A DNA stretch of 64,000 bases from Thermoflavifilum sp. (GCF_014961315.1 NZ_CP063141.1:2655123-2719122); one strand, 5' to 3'; shown: positions 55,506 through 63,596, counted from the first letter of the stretch. Numbers and translations are program-made. Notes: a model not told the origin generated them from the sequence alone.

Positions 55506-56681
55506 TCACATTTGCTGTTTTTCCTGAAATGAAACGGTAGAAGAGGTTTGCCCGCGCATTTCTTCCAGAGCCTGCCGCAAGGCTTGCAGGAAAAATCTGG
55601 CCTCCGCTTCCTGGAGGTTAAGTGGCGGTAATAACCGTATGGTATGAGGCCTGGCTTCTCCGGTAAAAATCCGATGACCATGTAAGAGATGTGCCCGGAG
55701 TTCGGCGAAATCGGGGTGTGGGTCAAGCCCTATCATCAGTCCGCGTCCCCGGATATGCTGAATTTCCGGGAACTGACCAAGTTCTTCCATCAGCCATTTT
55801 CCCATCCGGGCTGCATGGGCCATCAGGTTCTCCTGTTCTATGACTTCCAGCACGGCCAGTGCCGCTGCACATGCCAGATATCCCCCGCCGAAAGTGGTAC
55901 CCAACATGCCTTTTCGAGCCGGGATATCGGGGTGAATGAGCACTCCACCTATAGGGAAACCATTACCCATGCCTTTGGCCATGGTAATCAGATGAGGCCG
56001 GATGCCCGCATATTGATGGGCAAAAAATTGGCCCGTGCGGCCGTAGCCTGATTGTACTTCATCCAGAATGAGTAATGCCCCATGGTGCTCACAAAGTGCG
56101 GACAGATGCTGCAAAAAGGCATCATCAGGAAGCTGTATGCCTCCCACTCCCTGAATACCTTCCACGATTACGGCAGCCACATCGCCTCCCATGGCCTGCT
56201 CTACGGCTTCCCGGTTATTTAAAGGCACAAAACTTACCTCATGCTGCTGGTTAAAAGGCGATTGAATAGCCGGATTGTCGGTCACAGCTACGGCGCCGGA
56301 GGTGCGGCCATGAAAAGATTTGTGAAAGGCGATGACTCGCTTGCGACCCGTAATAAAGGAAGCGATCTTGAGGGCATTTTCATTGGCTTCCGCACCGGAA
56401 TTACAGAGAAAAAGCCGGTAATCAGCATAACCGCTTAATTTCCCTAACTTATCGGCCAGCTCTTCCTGCAACGGATTCATCACACTATTCGAGTAGAAAG
56501 CTATTCGCCTGAGCTGTTGTTCAATTCGCTGGATATAATGTGGATGGCTGTGCCCGATAGCAATCACGGCATGGCCTCCATACAAATCCAGATACCGGTT
56601 GCCCTGTGCATCCCACAGAAACCTGCCTTCCGCCCTTACAGGCGTGATAGGCAATAATTGATATACATCGAAAAGTGGCAT
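55506..56681 (-). CDS. argD: acetylornithine/succinylornithine aminotransferase
   Basis: A 391-residue PLP-dependent class III aminotransferase converting N-acylglutamate semialdehyde to N-acylornithine. Motifs are DLYGGHAVIAIGHSHP near residue 35, FCNSGAEANE-like LFLCNSGAEANENALKIA near 90, ILDEVQSGYGRTG near 205 with the PLP Asp, and the Schiff-base Lys in MAKGMGNGFP near 235. An in-frame ATG at 56705 would overlap argC, so ATG 56681 (MPLFDVYQLLP) is chosen, 13 bases after the argC stop. Confidence 0.93.
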   Translation of the reverse strand: MPLFDVYQLLPITPVRAEGRFLWDAQGNRYLDLYGGHAVIAIGHSHPHYIQRIEQQLRRIAFYSNSVMNPLQEELADKLGKLSGYADYRLFLCNSGAEANENALKIASFITGRKRVIAFHKSFHGRTSGAVAVTDNPAIQSPFNQQHEVSFVPLNNREAVEQAMGGDVAAVIVEGIQGVGGIQLPDDAFLQHLSALCEHHGALLILDEVQSGYGRTGQFFAHQYAGIRPHLITMAKGMGNGFPIGGVLIHPDIPARKGMLGTTFGGGYLACAAALAVLEVIEQENLMAHAARMGKWLMEELGQFPEIQHIRGRGLMIGLDPHPDFAELRAHLLHGHRIFTGEARPHTIRLLPPLNLQEAEARFFLQALRQALEEMRGQTSSTVSFQEKQQM

Positions 56682-56694
56682 AATGGGTTTTGTT

Positions 56695-57687
56695 TTAAAA
56701 AACACTTGCTTTCAGTTGCAGGCCGAGCGTTTCATCCCAGCCCATCATCAGATTCAGGTTCTGTACGGCCTGTCCTGAGGCGCCTTTCACCAGATTATCT
56801 TCCACCGAATGCACTACCAGTTGATCACCAATTTTTTCCGGATAAATCAACACTTTATTGGTATTCACCACCTGCTTGATATCTACCATTTCCCGGCTCA
56901 CATGCGTGAAAGGATGCGGAGCATAGTAGTTTTCATACAGTTCAAATACTTCATCTTCGCTGAGGGTGCAACGCAACTGGGAACTCACAAAGATGCCCCG
57001 TGTGAAATCGCCCCGCCAGGGAATAAAAAACAATTGTCCATTGTAACCGGGCTGCAGGGAGAGAAGCGTCTGGTGAATTTCCCGAAGGTGCTGATGGGTA
57101 AGGGTTTTATAGGCATTCACGTTATTGGCGCGCCAGGAGAAATGTGTGCTGGCCTGCAGTTTCTGTCCTGCTCCCGTTGAACCCGTGATGGCCGTCGTAT
57201 GCACATCGGTTAACAACCCGGCTTTTGCCAGCGGTAGTAAACCCAGCTGAATGGCCGTGGCAAAACATCCCGGGTTGGCGATATCGTGTGCCTGACGAAT
57301 ACATTCCCGCTGCCATTCAGGTAATCCATAAACAAACTCGCGCCCGGCAAATTGAGCCGAAGACTGCAAACGAAAATCCTGACTTAAATCAATGATACGA
57401 ATATGCCCGGGCACCTGGTGTTCCTGTAGAAAACGTTGCGACTCGCCATGACCCATGCATAAAAACCAAACATCGGTTTGATCATCGAGCTGATCGGTGA
57501 ACTTCAGCTCCGTGTCGCCCAACAAGTCACGATGTACCCGATATATCGGATCTCCGGCGTGGCTACGGCTGTGTACAAAAGCAATCTCTACACGCGGGTG
57601 ATGCAACAAGATACGGATCAACTCACCGCCCGTATAGCCCGCGCCACCTATGATACCCACTTGAATTTTTTCCTTCATATCACTCAT
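56695..57687 (-). CDS. argC: N-acetyl-gamma-glutamyl-phosphate reductase
   Basis: A 330-residue NADPH-dependent reductase of N-acylglutamyl phosphate. The Rossmann start is VGIIGGAGYTGGELIRIL. The catalytic Cys lies in NPGCFATAIQLGLLPL near residue 140, and an active-site His region is near HFSWRANNVNAYK. The ATG at 57687 overlaps the argG stop as ATGA, indicating translational coupling and supporting this start over ATG three codons later. Length is normal. Confidence 0.95.
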   Translation of the reverse strand: MSDMKEKIQVGIIGGAGYTGGELIRILLHHPRVEIAFVHSRSHAGDPIYRVHRDLLGDTELKFTDQLDDQTDVWFLCMGHGESQRFLQEHQVPGHIRIIDLSQDFRLQSSAQFAGREFVYGLPEWQRECIRQAHDIANPGCFATAIQLGLLPLAKAGLLTDVHTTAITGSTGAGQKLQASTHFSWRANNVNAYKTLTHQHLREIHQTLLSLQPGYNGQLFFIPWRGDFTRGIFVSSQLRCTLSEDEVFELYENYYAPHPFTHVSREMVDIKQVVNTNKVLIYPEKIGDQLVVHSVEDNLVKGASGQAVQNLNLMMGWDETLGLQLKASVF

Positions 57688-58886
57688 TTTATTTCTGCCT
57701 GTTCAGCGGTTTGATACCAGATGCTCAATGCATTGGCCATGATTTTAGAAAAACCGCGAACATCCTCTCCGGTCCATGCATTGTTCATTTCTCCGTATGT
57801 GCCGAATTTACGTTGCATGAGATCGTACGGCGAAGCAATACCATTTACCTGAAAGCGATATGGGAACAAGCTCACAAACACTTTCCCGCTCACCCGTTGC
57901 TGGGAAGAGGTGAAGAAAGCCTCAATATCGCGCATCACCGGGTCGAGTAACAGACCTTCATGTACCCAGTTGCCGTAAAAGATGGATAGCTGGTCTTTCA
58001 TCATCAATTGCCATTTGGTAAGCACATGCTTTTCGAGGGCATGATGCGCTTTCAGGATAATCAGGGGACCGGGCGCTTCAAAGCCCACCCTGCCCTTGAT
58101 GCCGATGATGGTATCGCCTACATGAATATCACGTCCGATGGCAAATGCAGCAGCCTTTTCATTTAAAGCAAGAATGGTCTGCGTGGGATGATCGAAAAGC
58201 TGATCGTTGAGTCCTACCGGTTCACCTTTTTCAAACCAGAGAGTAATATCTTCCGGTTCATGCCGGCTCAGCTGATGTGGAAATGCCGTTTCCGGCAAAA
58301 ACTGATGTGAAGTAAGCGTTTCTTTCCCTCCCACAGAGGTTCCCCAGATACCTTTGTTGATGGAATAAGCTGATTTTTCAGCCGACACATCCACTCCGTG
58401 TGCTTTCAGATATTCCACCTCCTGTTCACGACTCAGGCGCAGATCGCGGATGGGTGTGATGATCTCCACTTTCGGCGCCAGTACATGAAACACCATATCA
58501 AAACGTACCTGATCGTTGCCGGCCCCTGTGCTGCCATGTGCAACAGCATCGGCCTGGATTTGCTGTGCCTGTTCAACCAGCATCAAGGCCTGCGTGATGC
58601 GCTCGGCACTGACACTGAGCGGATAGGTGTTATTTTTCAATACGTTTCCAAAAATGAGGTATTTCAGCACGCGTTCATAATAAGGTTTTACGGCATCGAT
58701 AGTGGTATGCTTCACCGCGCCCAACGCATAAGCACGTTGCTCGATCGTCTTCAGCTCATCGGGAGTAAAACCACCGGTATCGATAGTAACGGTATAGACC
58801 TCATATCCTTTTTCCGCACTCAGGTATTTTACGCAAAAGGAGGTATCCAATCCTCCGCTAAATCCCAGAACAACTTTTTTACGCAT
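57684..58886 (-). CDS. argG: argininosuccinate synthase
   Basis: A 400-residue enzyme joining citrulline and aspartate with ATP. The ATP pyrophosphatase motif LGFSGGLDTSFCVKYL is at residues 7-22. GSTGAGNDQVRFD near 118 and the SAEKSAYSINKGIWGTSVGG segment near 172 are diagnostic. Full length. It is the second gene of the operon, 9 bases after the GNAT gene and overlapping argC by 4 bases. argH is not in the window. Confidence 0.96.
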   Translation of the reverse strand: MRKKVVLGFSGGLDTSFCVKYLSAEKGYEVYTVTIDTGGFTPDELKTIEQRAYALGAVKHTTIDAVKPYYERVLKYLIFGNVLKNNTYPLSVSAERITQALMLVEQAQQIQADAVAHGSTGAGNDQVRFDMVFHVLAPKVEIITPIRDLRLSREQEVEYLKAHGVDVSAEKSAYSINKGIWGTSVGGKETLTSHQFLPETAFPHQLSRHEPEDITLWFEKGEPVGLNDQLFDHPTQTILALNEKAAAFAIGRDIHVGDTIIGIKGRVGFEAPGPLIILKAHHALEKHVLTKWQLMMKDQLSIFYGNWVHEGLLLDPVMRDIEAFFTSSQQRVSGKVFVSLFPYRFQVNGIASPYDLMQRKFGTYGEMNNAWTGEDVRGFSKIMANALSIWYQTAEQAEIK

Positions 58887-58895
58887 GGTTTCAGG

Positions 58896-59663
58896 TTAAA
58901 ATAAATCGAAGAAGAAAAACTTTTTTTTCTCCGGCATGGTACCGCCGGTTACGGGAACCTCTTCTTTTTTGCGATAAGGCTTCAGCAGCACGTAACGTTT
59001 AAAGCGCAGCCAGCGCTCAAACAGTTTCCAGTTACCTGCAAATGTTCTTCTTTTTTTACCGTTGACCCGTTGAACGGGGGTTGCAGGTACCGCAACAGCT
59101 TGTGCTTCCTTTTTCTTTTGTGCCGCCGGGTCAAACAACATGGCCGTGCAGAGGCAATTTTTCCGGTTTTTGCTCATCAATATTTCATAATTCACACAGC
59201 TCTGGCAACCTTTCCAGAATTCGTCATCATCCGTAAGTTCCGAATAGGTGACGGGAACATAACCCAGCTCAGAATTAATTTTCATTACCGCCAGCGTGGT
59301 GGTGAGACCGAATATCTTGGCTTCAGGGTATTTTTCACGCGACAATTCAAAGATTTTGCGTTTGATAGCCCTGGCCGCGCCGCTGCCCCTGAACGGTGGG
59401 GAGACAATCAAGCCTGAGTTAGCCACAAATTTGCCGTGACTCCAGGCTTCAATATAGCAGAAGCCCACCCACTCGCCAGAGGGGGTCACTGCAATTACGG
59501 CTTTGCCTTCCTGCATTTTCTGGCGGATATATTCGGGCGAACGACGAGCAATACCGGTGCCTCTGGCCTTAGCCGAGGCGGCCATTTCTTCGGTAATCTG
59601 TTCGGCATAACGGGCATCATCTGCCGTGGCTACCCGTACGATAAACGGTTGTTTGTTTTCCAA
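58896..59663 (-). CDS. GNAT acyltransferase, probable N-acylglutamate synthase of the arginine operon
   Basis: A 255-residue protein. Residues about 8-165 are a GNAT domain with the acyl-CoA loop VSPPFRGSGAARAIK near residue 88. Its place as first gene of the arginine operon suggests the missing first step, acylation of glutamate; that is inference. After the GNAT core come Cys153, Cys156, Cys170 and Cys172 (CxxC and CxC), a possible metal site, and then a basic tail of about 70 residues ending FFFFDLF. The start is TTG 59663. The ATG 13 bases upstream is out of frame. Its initiation context is nearly identical to that of the leader peptide upstream. Confidence 0.8.
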   Translation of the reverse strand: MENKQPFIVRVATADDARYAEQITEEMAASAKARGTGIARRSPEYIRQKMQEGKAVIAVTPSGEWVGFCYIEAWSHGKFVANSGLIVSPPFRGSGAARAIKRKIFELSREKYPEAKIFGLTTTLAVMKINSELGYVPVTYSELTDDDEFWKGCQSCVNYEILMSKNRKNCLCTAMLFDPAAQKKKEAQAVAVPATPVQRVNGKKRRTFAGNWKLFERWLRFKRYVLLKPYRKKEEVPVTGGTMPEKKKFFFFDLF

Positions 59664-59666
59664 CTT

Positions 59667-59682
59667 TGTTTAGCATTAAAAG
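59667..59682 (-). repeat. initiation-region repeat, copy 1 (before the GNAT gene)
   Basis: On the minus strand CTTTTAATGCTAAACA lies 3 bases before the TTG start of the GNAT gene. It matches copy 2 at 59891-59906 at 15 of 16 positions. Confidence 0.75.
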
Positions 59683-59716
59683 AACCAATAGATATGAGTA
59701 TGAAAGGATTTCAGGT

Positions 59717-59781
59717 GCACCGATGGTGAAGTGAAGCAACTGATGCAGCCGGTGCCTATCCCGCAGGGATGAGCTGCATCA
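59717..59781 (-). promoter_or_regulatory. predicted pseudoknot in the arginine operon leader
   Basis: On the minus-strand RNA, the 9-bp stem TGATGCAGC / GCTGCATCA pairs 59781-59773 with 59749-59741. Inside its loop is a 5-bp hairpin, ATCCC-TGC-GGGAT (59770-59758). The loop sequence GCACCG (59755-59750), directly next to the 3' arm, can pair with CGGTGC (59722-59717). This gives an H-type pseudoknot with no bases between the two helices. The first three bases of the structure are the leader peptide stop codon, so a terminating ribosome would open it. No U-run follows, so it is not a plain intrinsic terminator. Confidence 0.6.
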
Positions 59782-59886
59782 ACGGCGAGGTCGTCGGGGT
59801 CGGACAGTCCATCGTGTGAATGGCCTGATGGCATTTCCCCGTTCGGAAAGCTGGAAGAATTTCTGATATGAAATCCGCTGGTTCAA
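59779..59886 (-). CDS. arginine-rich leader peptide of the arginine operon (35 codons)
   Basis: Translation from TTG 59886 gives 35 residues ending RPRRPRR before TGA. Nine of the 35 residues are Arg (CGG, CGA, CGC, CGT and AGG codons), and five of the last seven are Arg. It starts about 50 bases after the predicted transcription start and ends 115 bases before the first structural gene of arginine synthesis. The TTG start and its upstream 16 bases mirror those of that gene. The stop codon is the base of a strong RNA stem. This is the expected form of an attenuator peptide: ribosomes would stall on the Arg run when charged tRNA-Arg is low. No known peptide family is recognised; function is inferred from position and codon content. 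Confidence 0.7.
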   Translation of the reverse strand: MNQRISYQKFFQLSERGNAIRPFTRWTVRPRRPRR

Positions 59887-59890
59887 TTTC

Positions 59891-59906
59891 TGTTCAGCAT
59901 TAAAAG
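59891..59906 (-). repeat. initiation-region repeat, copy 2 (before the leader peptide)
   Basis: On the minus strand CTTTTAATGCTGAACA lies 4 bases before the leader TTG. It differs from copy 1 at 59667-59682 by a single base. Confidence 0.75.
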
Positions 59907-59942
59907 TTGTGAAACGAAATATGATTTTCCTGTTATAGCACG

Positions 59943-59977
59943 CAAAGTTATGGGAAAAACTATTGATAATTTCAAAA
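59943..59977 (-). promoter_or_regulatory. promoter of the arginine operon
   Basis: On the minus strand TAACTTTG (59950-59943) is an exact -7 TAnnTTTG, with TTTTG (59977-59973) 22 bases upstream as a -33 element. Transcription would start near 59937, giving a leader of about 275 bases. It lies about 35 bases after the ypdA stop, so the arginine operon has its own promoter. Confidence 0.55.
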
Positions 59978-60010
59978 TTTTTCTGTGCACCTGTCGTAAC
60001 CGGATAGGCA

Positions 60011-61028
60011 TTAAACCGACTGAGGTTGCAGGGCTAATTTTTTACGTTTGAGATCCTGAATGATGGTTACAGCGTGCACACGCGAATTTTCGATAAACCA
60101 CTTATTGGTTTGCAAGCCGCCGCACACCACTCCAGCCAGATACACATTGGGTTGATTGGTTTCCATGGTCGCCTCGTTATACACCGGTGTGCGCATCTCA
60201 TCATCCTGAATCTGTACACCTAAATTTTCCAGCAAACCAAAGTTGGGCAAATAGCCGGTCATGGCCAGCACAAAATCGTTGGGTAGTGTGATGAGCCCCT
60301 GCGGCGTCTGCACATCAATATCCTCCTCTCGAATGGCAACTACATGAGATTGAAAATAGGCCTTGATTTCCCCGTTTTTAATACGGTTTTCAATGTCGGG
60401 TTTCACCCAGTATTTCACCCGATCAGAGATCTGGTCTTCACGTATAATCATCGTCACTTCAGCGGCTCCCTTTGCGATAGGTTTCGAGTGCAACGTCCAC
60501 GGCCGAGTTGGCCGCGCCAACCACGGCAATGCGCTGGCCAAAATAAGGATGGGCTTCTCGATAATAGTGATGCACCTTAGGCAGGTCTTCACCCGGTACA
60601 TTCAGCTTATTGGGAATGTCATAAAATCCCGTAGCCACGATGATGGCCCGGGCAAGAAAACTGTTTTTCCTTGACGTATGAACCACAAACAACTCGCCTT
60701 CTTTATCTACATGTGTTACCGCTTCATACAGCCTGATGCGCAGCTTCCAGCTCAAAGCCACCCTGCGGTAATATTCGAGTGCTTCCGCACGCGTGGGTTT
60801 GTAGTTGTGTGAAATAAAAGGCACACCACCGATTTCCAGCCGATCAGAAGTGGAAAAAAAGGTCATGTTCAACGGATAGTTATACAACGAATTCACCAGA
60901 CAGCCTTTTTCCACAATCAAATAAGACAGATCGTTTTTCACGCATTCAATGCCGCAGGCCATCCCGATAGGCCCGCCACCAATGATTAACACATCCAGGA
61001 TATCGGTAGAAGCAGGTGTTTGCATCAT
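60011..61028 (-). pseudogene. ypdA: YpdA-family FAD/NAD(P) oxidoreductase, interrupted by a frameshift
   Basis: Two overlapping frames together make one YpdA-type protein (putative bacillithiol disulfide reductase). The N-terminal part (61028 to about 60470) has the FAD motif LIIGGGPIGMACGIE and the NAD(P) motif VVGAANSAVDVALE, then runs ETYRKGSR to a stop at 60459. The family continuation AEVTMIIREDQISDRVKYW is found in the +1 frame and runs to 60011, ending with the GVVCGGLQTNKWFIENSR segment. One extra base in the minus-strand run AAAGGGA (plus 60467-60473) explains the break. It could be an assembly or sequencing error in a homopolymer, or a true inactivation. Outside this point the protein looks intact. 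Confidence 0.82.
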
Positions 61029-61127
61029 GAATAAAACCTTTCTTGGCGTGGAACAAAGTTACGAAAATCCACGCCGGCCAACGTGTAAGAAAACGGAGCT
61101 TTTATTCACGTTTCTGTAAAAATGCCT

Positions 61128-61631
61128 TCATTTTTTCAGCACCGTTCGCGGCCATTCCACCACCTCGGCACTTTCAATTTTTCCCGGCTGCAGATGCAGC
61201 TTCACGGCCGTACGCACCCGATGCCAGCCCTGCATACCCGCAGCCCCGGGATTAATATGCAATAATTTTCTGGACGGATCGGGAATGATTTTCAGGATAT
61301 GTGAATGACCGCAGATAAAAATATCCGGATGATACACATCGAGCAAGGCGCGGATTTCGGGTGTATAAAGAGGCGGATAAGCTCCGATATGAATCATCCA
61401 GATCGTGAGATTACAACAGGAAAACAACAGCGATTCAGGAAATAAACTTCTAATCTCTTTCCCATCCACATTGCCATACACAGCCCGTAAGGGCTTACGC
61501 GACTGCAGTTCAGCTACTACCTGCATATCACCCACATCGCCTGCATGCCATATTTCATCCACTTCATCAAAATACCGCCACCAGTCGGCCGGCAGGCTGC
61601 CATGGGTATCGGAAAGAATACCAATAATCAT
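61128..61631 (-). CDS. metallophosphoesterase, YfcE/MJ0936 family
   Basis: A 167-residue calcineurin-like phosphodiesterase. Metal-binding motifs appear in order: SDTHG (near residue 8), GDVGD (near 32), GNVDG (near 55), GHSH (near 107) and NPGA (near 127). This small class hydrolyses model phosphodiesters; the physiological substrate is unknown. The frame is open 10 codons upstream, but ATG 61631 gives MIIGILSDTHG, the standard start, 5 bases after the SET gene stop. Confidence 0.92.
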   Translation of the reverse strand: MIIGILSDTHGSLPADWWRYFDEVDEIWHAGDVGDMQVVAELQSRKPLRAVYGNVDGKEIRSLFPESLLFSCCNLTIWMIHIGAYPPLYTPEIRALLDVYHPDIFICGHSHILKIIPDPSRKLLHINPGAAGMQGWHRVRTAVKLHLQPGKIESAEVVEWPRTVLKK

Positions 61632-61636
61632 ATTGT

Positions 61637-62032
61637 TCAGGAATTTCTTACCGGGAACCACATGGGCGCTCGATCATGCACATCTCCGTTGTAATTAATC
61701 AGCAACTCCTCCCCTTTTTTAATTTTTCTCCGGGTGATGATACGCATGACTTCTTTCTCAAAATCCATTTCATATATACAATTGGGATCGTAAGAGTGAT
61801 TGTACAGCGAACAATAGCCGAGTGCCAGACAGGTGCGGGTGGATCGAGCTCCCCAGAGAAAGATGTAATTGTGTAAGAGGGTTTTATCCACATATCGCGT
61901 ATCTTTTCTGGATAAAACCAGTACGGGCGATACTTCCACTACAGTGCGGGCAGGAATATCGGCCCGGGTGAATACGCCTCTACCCTTTCCTTTAATCTTT
62001 TTCACATGCAAGTATGGCTTAATCATCAGCAT
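61637..62032 (-). CDS. SET domain protein
   Basis: A 131-residue single-domain SET protein, a lysine-methyltransferase fold. The N-terminal KGKGRGVFTRADIPA segment, the SAM/active-site region LYNHSYDPNC near residue 80, and the closing IKKGEELLINYNGD are the SET signatures. Bacterial stand-alone SET proteins may methylate ribosomal, nucleoid or other proteins; the target is unknown. ATG 62032 and ATG 62026 are both possible; the longer opening to 62077 adds residues outside the domain. It is followed directly by the phosphoesterase gene. Confidence 0.87.
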   Translation of the reverse strand: MLMIKPYLHVKKIKGKGRGVFTRADIPARTVVEVSPVLVLSRKDTRYVDKTLLHNYIFLWGARSTRTCLALGYCSLYNHSYDPNCIYEMDFEKEVMRIITRRKIKKGEELLINYNGDVHDRAPMWFPVRNS

Positions 62033-62204
62033 AGCATCAAATGATTTTTGATGAACGAAAATAAGATAATCACGCATGAATGGGCAAGGATTTTATCCGG
62101 TATATATCCATGTGTTTGATATTACACGTTCCCAGAGAGAAGCCTCTCCATAATATTTTTTACTTTGCATTACCTCGTTCATCTACCGTATTCATTCTGC
62201 ATGT

Positions 62205-63596
62205 ATGGAAACATTAACCGAAATCAAAGATCAGGTGCTGGAGCTGCTTTCGAAAGACGATAAACAACAGCTGCATGTCCTGTTAGATGAAATGAATATC
62301 TCTGAAGTAGCCGCTCTGTTGCAGGATATGCCCGATGAAGCTCCCGTGCTATTCCCTCTGCTTTCGTTTAACAGAGGCATACATGTGTTTCGTATTCTGG
62401 ATTTTTCGCTGCAGCGCGATATTATACGTGCACTGCCTCCCGCACGCGTTGCTGAATTGTTAAACGAATTACCGCCCGATGATCGTGTGGCCTTTCTGGA
62501 AGAACTGCCCCCGAAAGCCGTGAGCGAACTGTTGAAATTGCTTACCGATGAGGAAAGAAAGATCACCCTTTCCTTGATGGGCTATCCGGAAGACAGCGTG
62601 GGGCGCATCATGACGCCCGATTATATCGCGGTATATCCCGACTGGACGGTGCAGGAGGTATTACAATATATCAGGCATCACGGGAAAAACAGCGAAACCA
62701 TTGATGTGATTTATGTGATTGACGAAGAAGGTCATTTGCTGGAAGACCTGCGTATTCGCGAGTTCCTGCTCGTGGATCCCCAAACCCGCGTGCGTGACCT
62801 GATGGATAATCGAGCTACCATTGTGTTGCATACACACGATAAGCAGGAGGATGCCATACAATTGTTTCGGCTGAATAATCGCGTGGCCTTGCCGGTCGTG
62901 AATGAACAACAAATCTTACTGGGCATTGTGACGATTGATGATGTGCTCTGGATTGCCGATGAAGCCTATGAAGAAGATATTCAAAAAATTGGCGGTACCG
63001 AAGCCTTCGACGAACCTTATCTGGATGCACCCATCCCTCTGCTGGTACGCAAAAGAGCGGGCTGGCTCGTGGCCTTATTTCTAAGTGAAATGCTCACCGC
63101 TTCGGCCATGCAACATTATCAGGAAACCGGCATCTTTATGCGTTTTGCAGATTTAATCTTGTTCATCCCGCTCATCATGTCAAGCGGCGGCAATAGCGGA
63201 TCACAGGCATCTACCCTCATCATCCGCGCCATGGCCGTAGGTGAGGTGAAGTTGCGCGACTGGTGGCGGGTGATGCGTAGAGAACTGATATCCGGATTTT
63301 CACTGGGTTGTATCTTAGGCGCCATCGGCTTTTTGCGGGTTACCCTCTGGCAAAAAATGCATATTTACAACTACGGTCCTCACTGGATCTGGATGGCCAT
63401 CACCATTTTCTTTTCCTTAATTGGCGTAGTGCTCTGGGGAAGCCTCATCGGTTCGATGTTGCCTATTGTGTTAAAACGACTGGGCTTTGACCCGGCGGCT
63501 TCATCAGCTCCATTCGTAGCTACCCTGGTGGATGTGACGGGTATTGTGATTTATTGCACGGTGGCCGCCCTGGTGCTGGGCTATTCGGTATATTAA
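62205..63596 (+). CDS. mgtE: magnesium transporter MgtE
   Basis: A 463-residue Mg2+ channel of the inner membrane. The N-terminal helical superhelix domain (about 5-130) has ALPPARVAELLNELPPDDRVAFLEEL-type repeats. Two CBS domains follow (SVGRIMTPDYIAVYPDWTVQEVL near 133 and VRDLMDNRATIVL near 200), which act as Mg2+ sensors. The plug helix and five membrane segments complete it, with the pore motif IMSSGGNSGSQA near 325. Length is typical. A TTACTTTG near 62161 may be part of its promoter (one mismatch). The stop overlaps that of the convergent phosphatase gene. Confidence 0.95.
   Translation: METLTEIKDQVLELLSKDDKQQLHVLLDEMNISEVAALLQDMPDEAPVLFPLLSFNRGIHVFRILDFSLQRDIIRALPPARVAELLNELPPDDRVAFLEELPPKAVSELLKLLTDEERKITLSLMGYPEDSVGRIMTPDYIAVYPDWTVQEVLQYIRHHGKNSETIDVIYVIDEEGHLLEDLRIREFLLVDPQTRVRDLMDNRATIVLHTHDKQEDAIQLFRLNNRVALPVVNEQQILLGIVTIDDVLWIADEAYEEDIQKIGGTEAFDEPYLDAPIPLLVRKRAGWLVALFLSEMLTASAMQHYQETGIFMRFADLILFIPLIMSSGGNSGSQASTLIIRAMAVGEVKLRDWWRVMRRELISGFSLGCILGAIGFLRVTLWQKMHIYNYGPHWIWMAITIFFSLIGVVLWGSLIGSMLPIVLKRLGFDPAASSAPFVATLVDVTGIVIYCTVAALVLGYSVY

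Noticed and set aside
59699-59716. TGAAA-TCC-TTTCA small hairpin in the arginine leader as a transcription terminator.
   Set aside because: The stem is only five weak base pairs and no U-run follows it.
59676-59834. A second open frame in the arginine leader, starting at ATG 59834, 52 codons, with a Cys-rich middle that looked like a modified-peptide precursor.
   Set aside because: It overlaps the Arg-rich frame and the stable stem, and ends inside the repeat before the GNAT gene. No modification enzyme is nearby. The frame with nine Arg codons before an arginine operon explains the region better.
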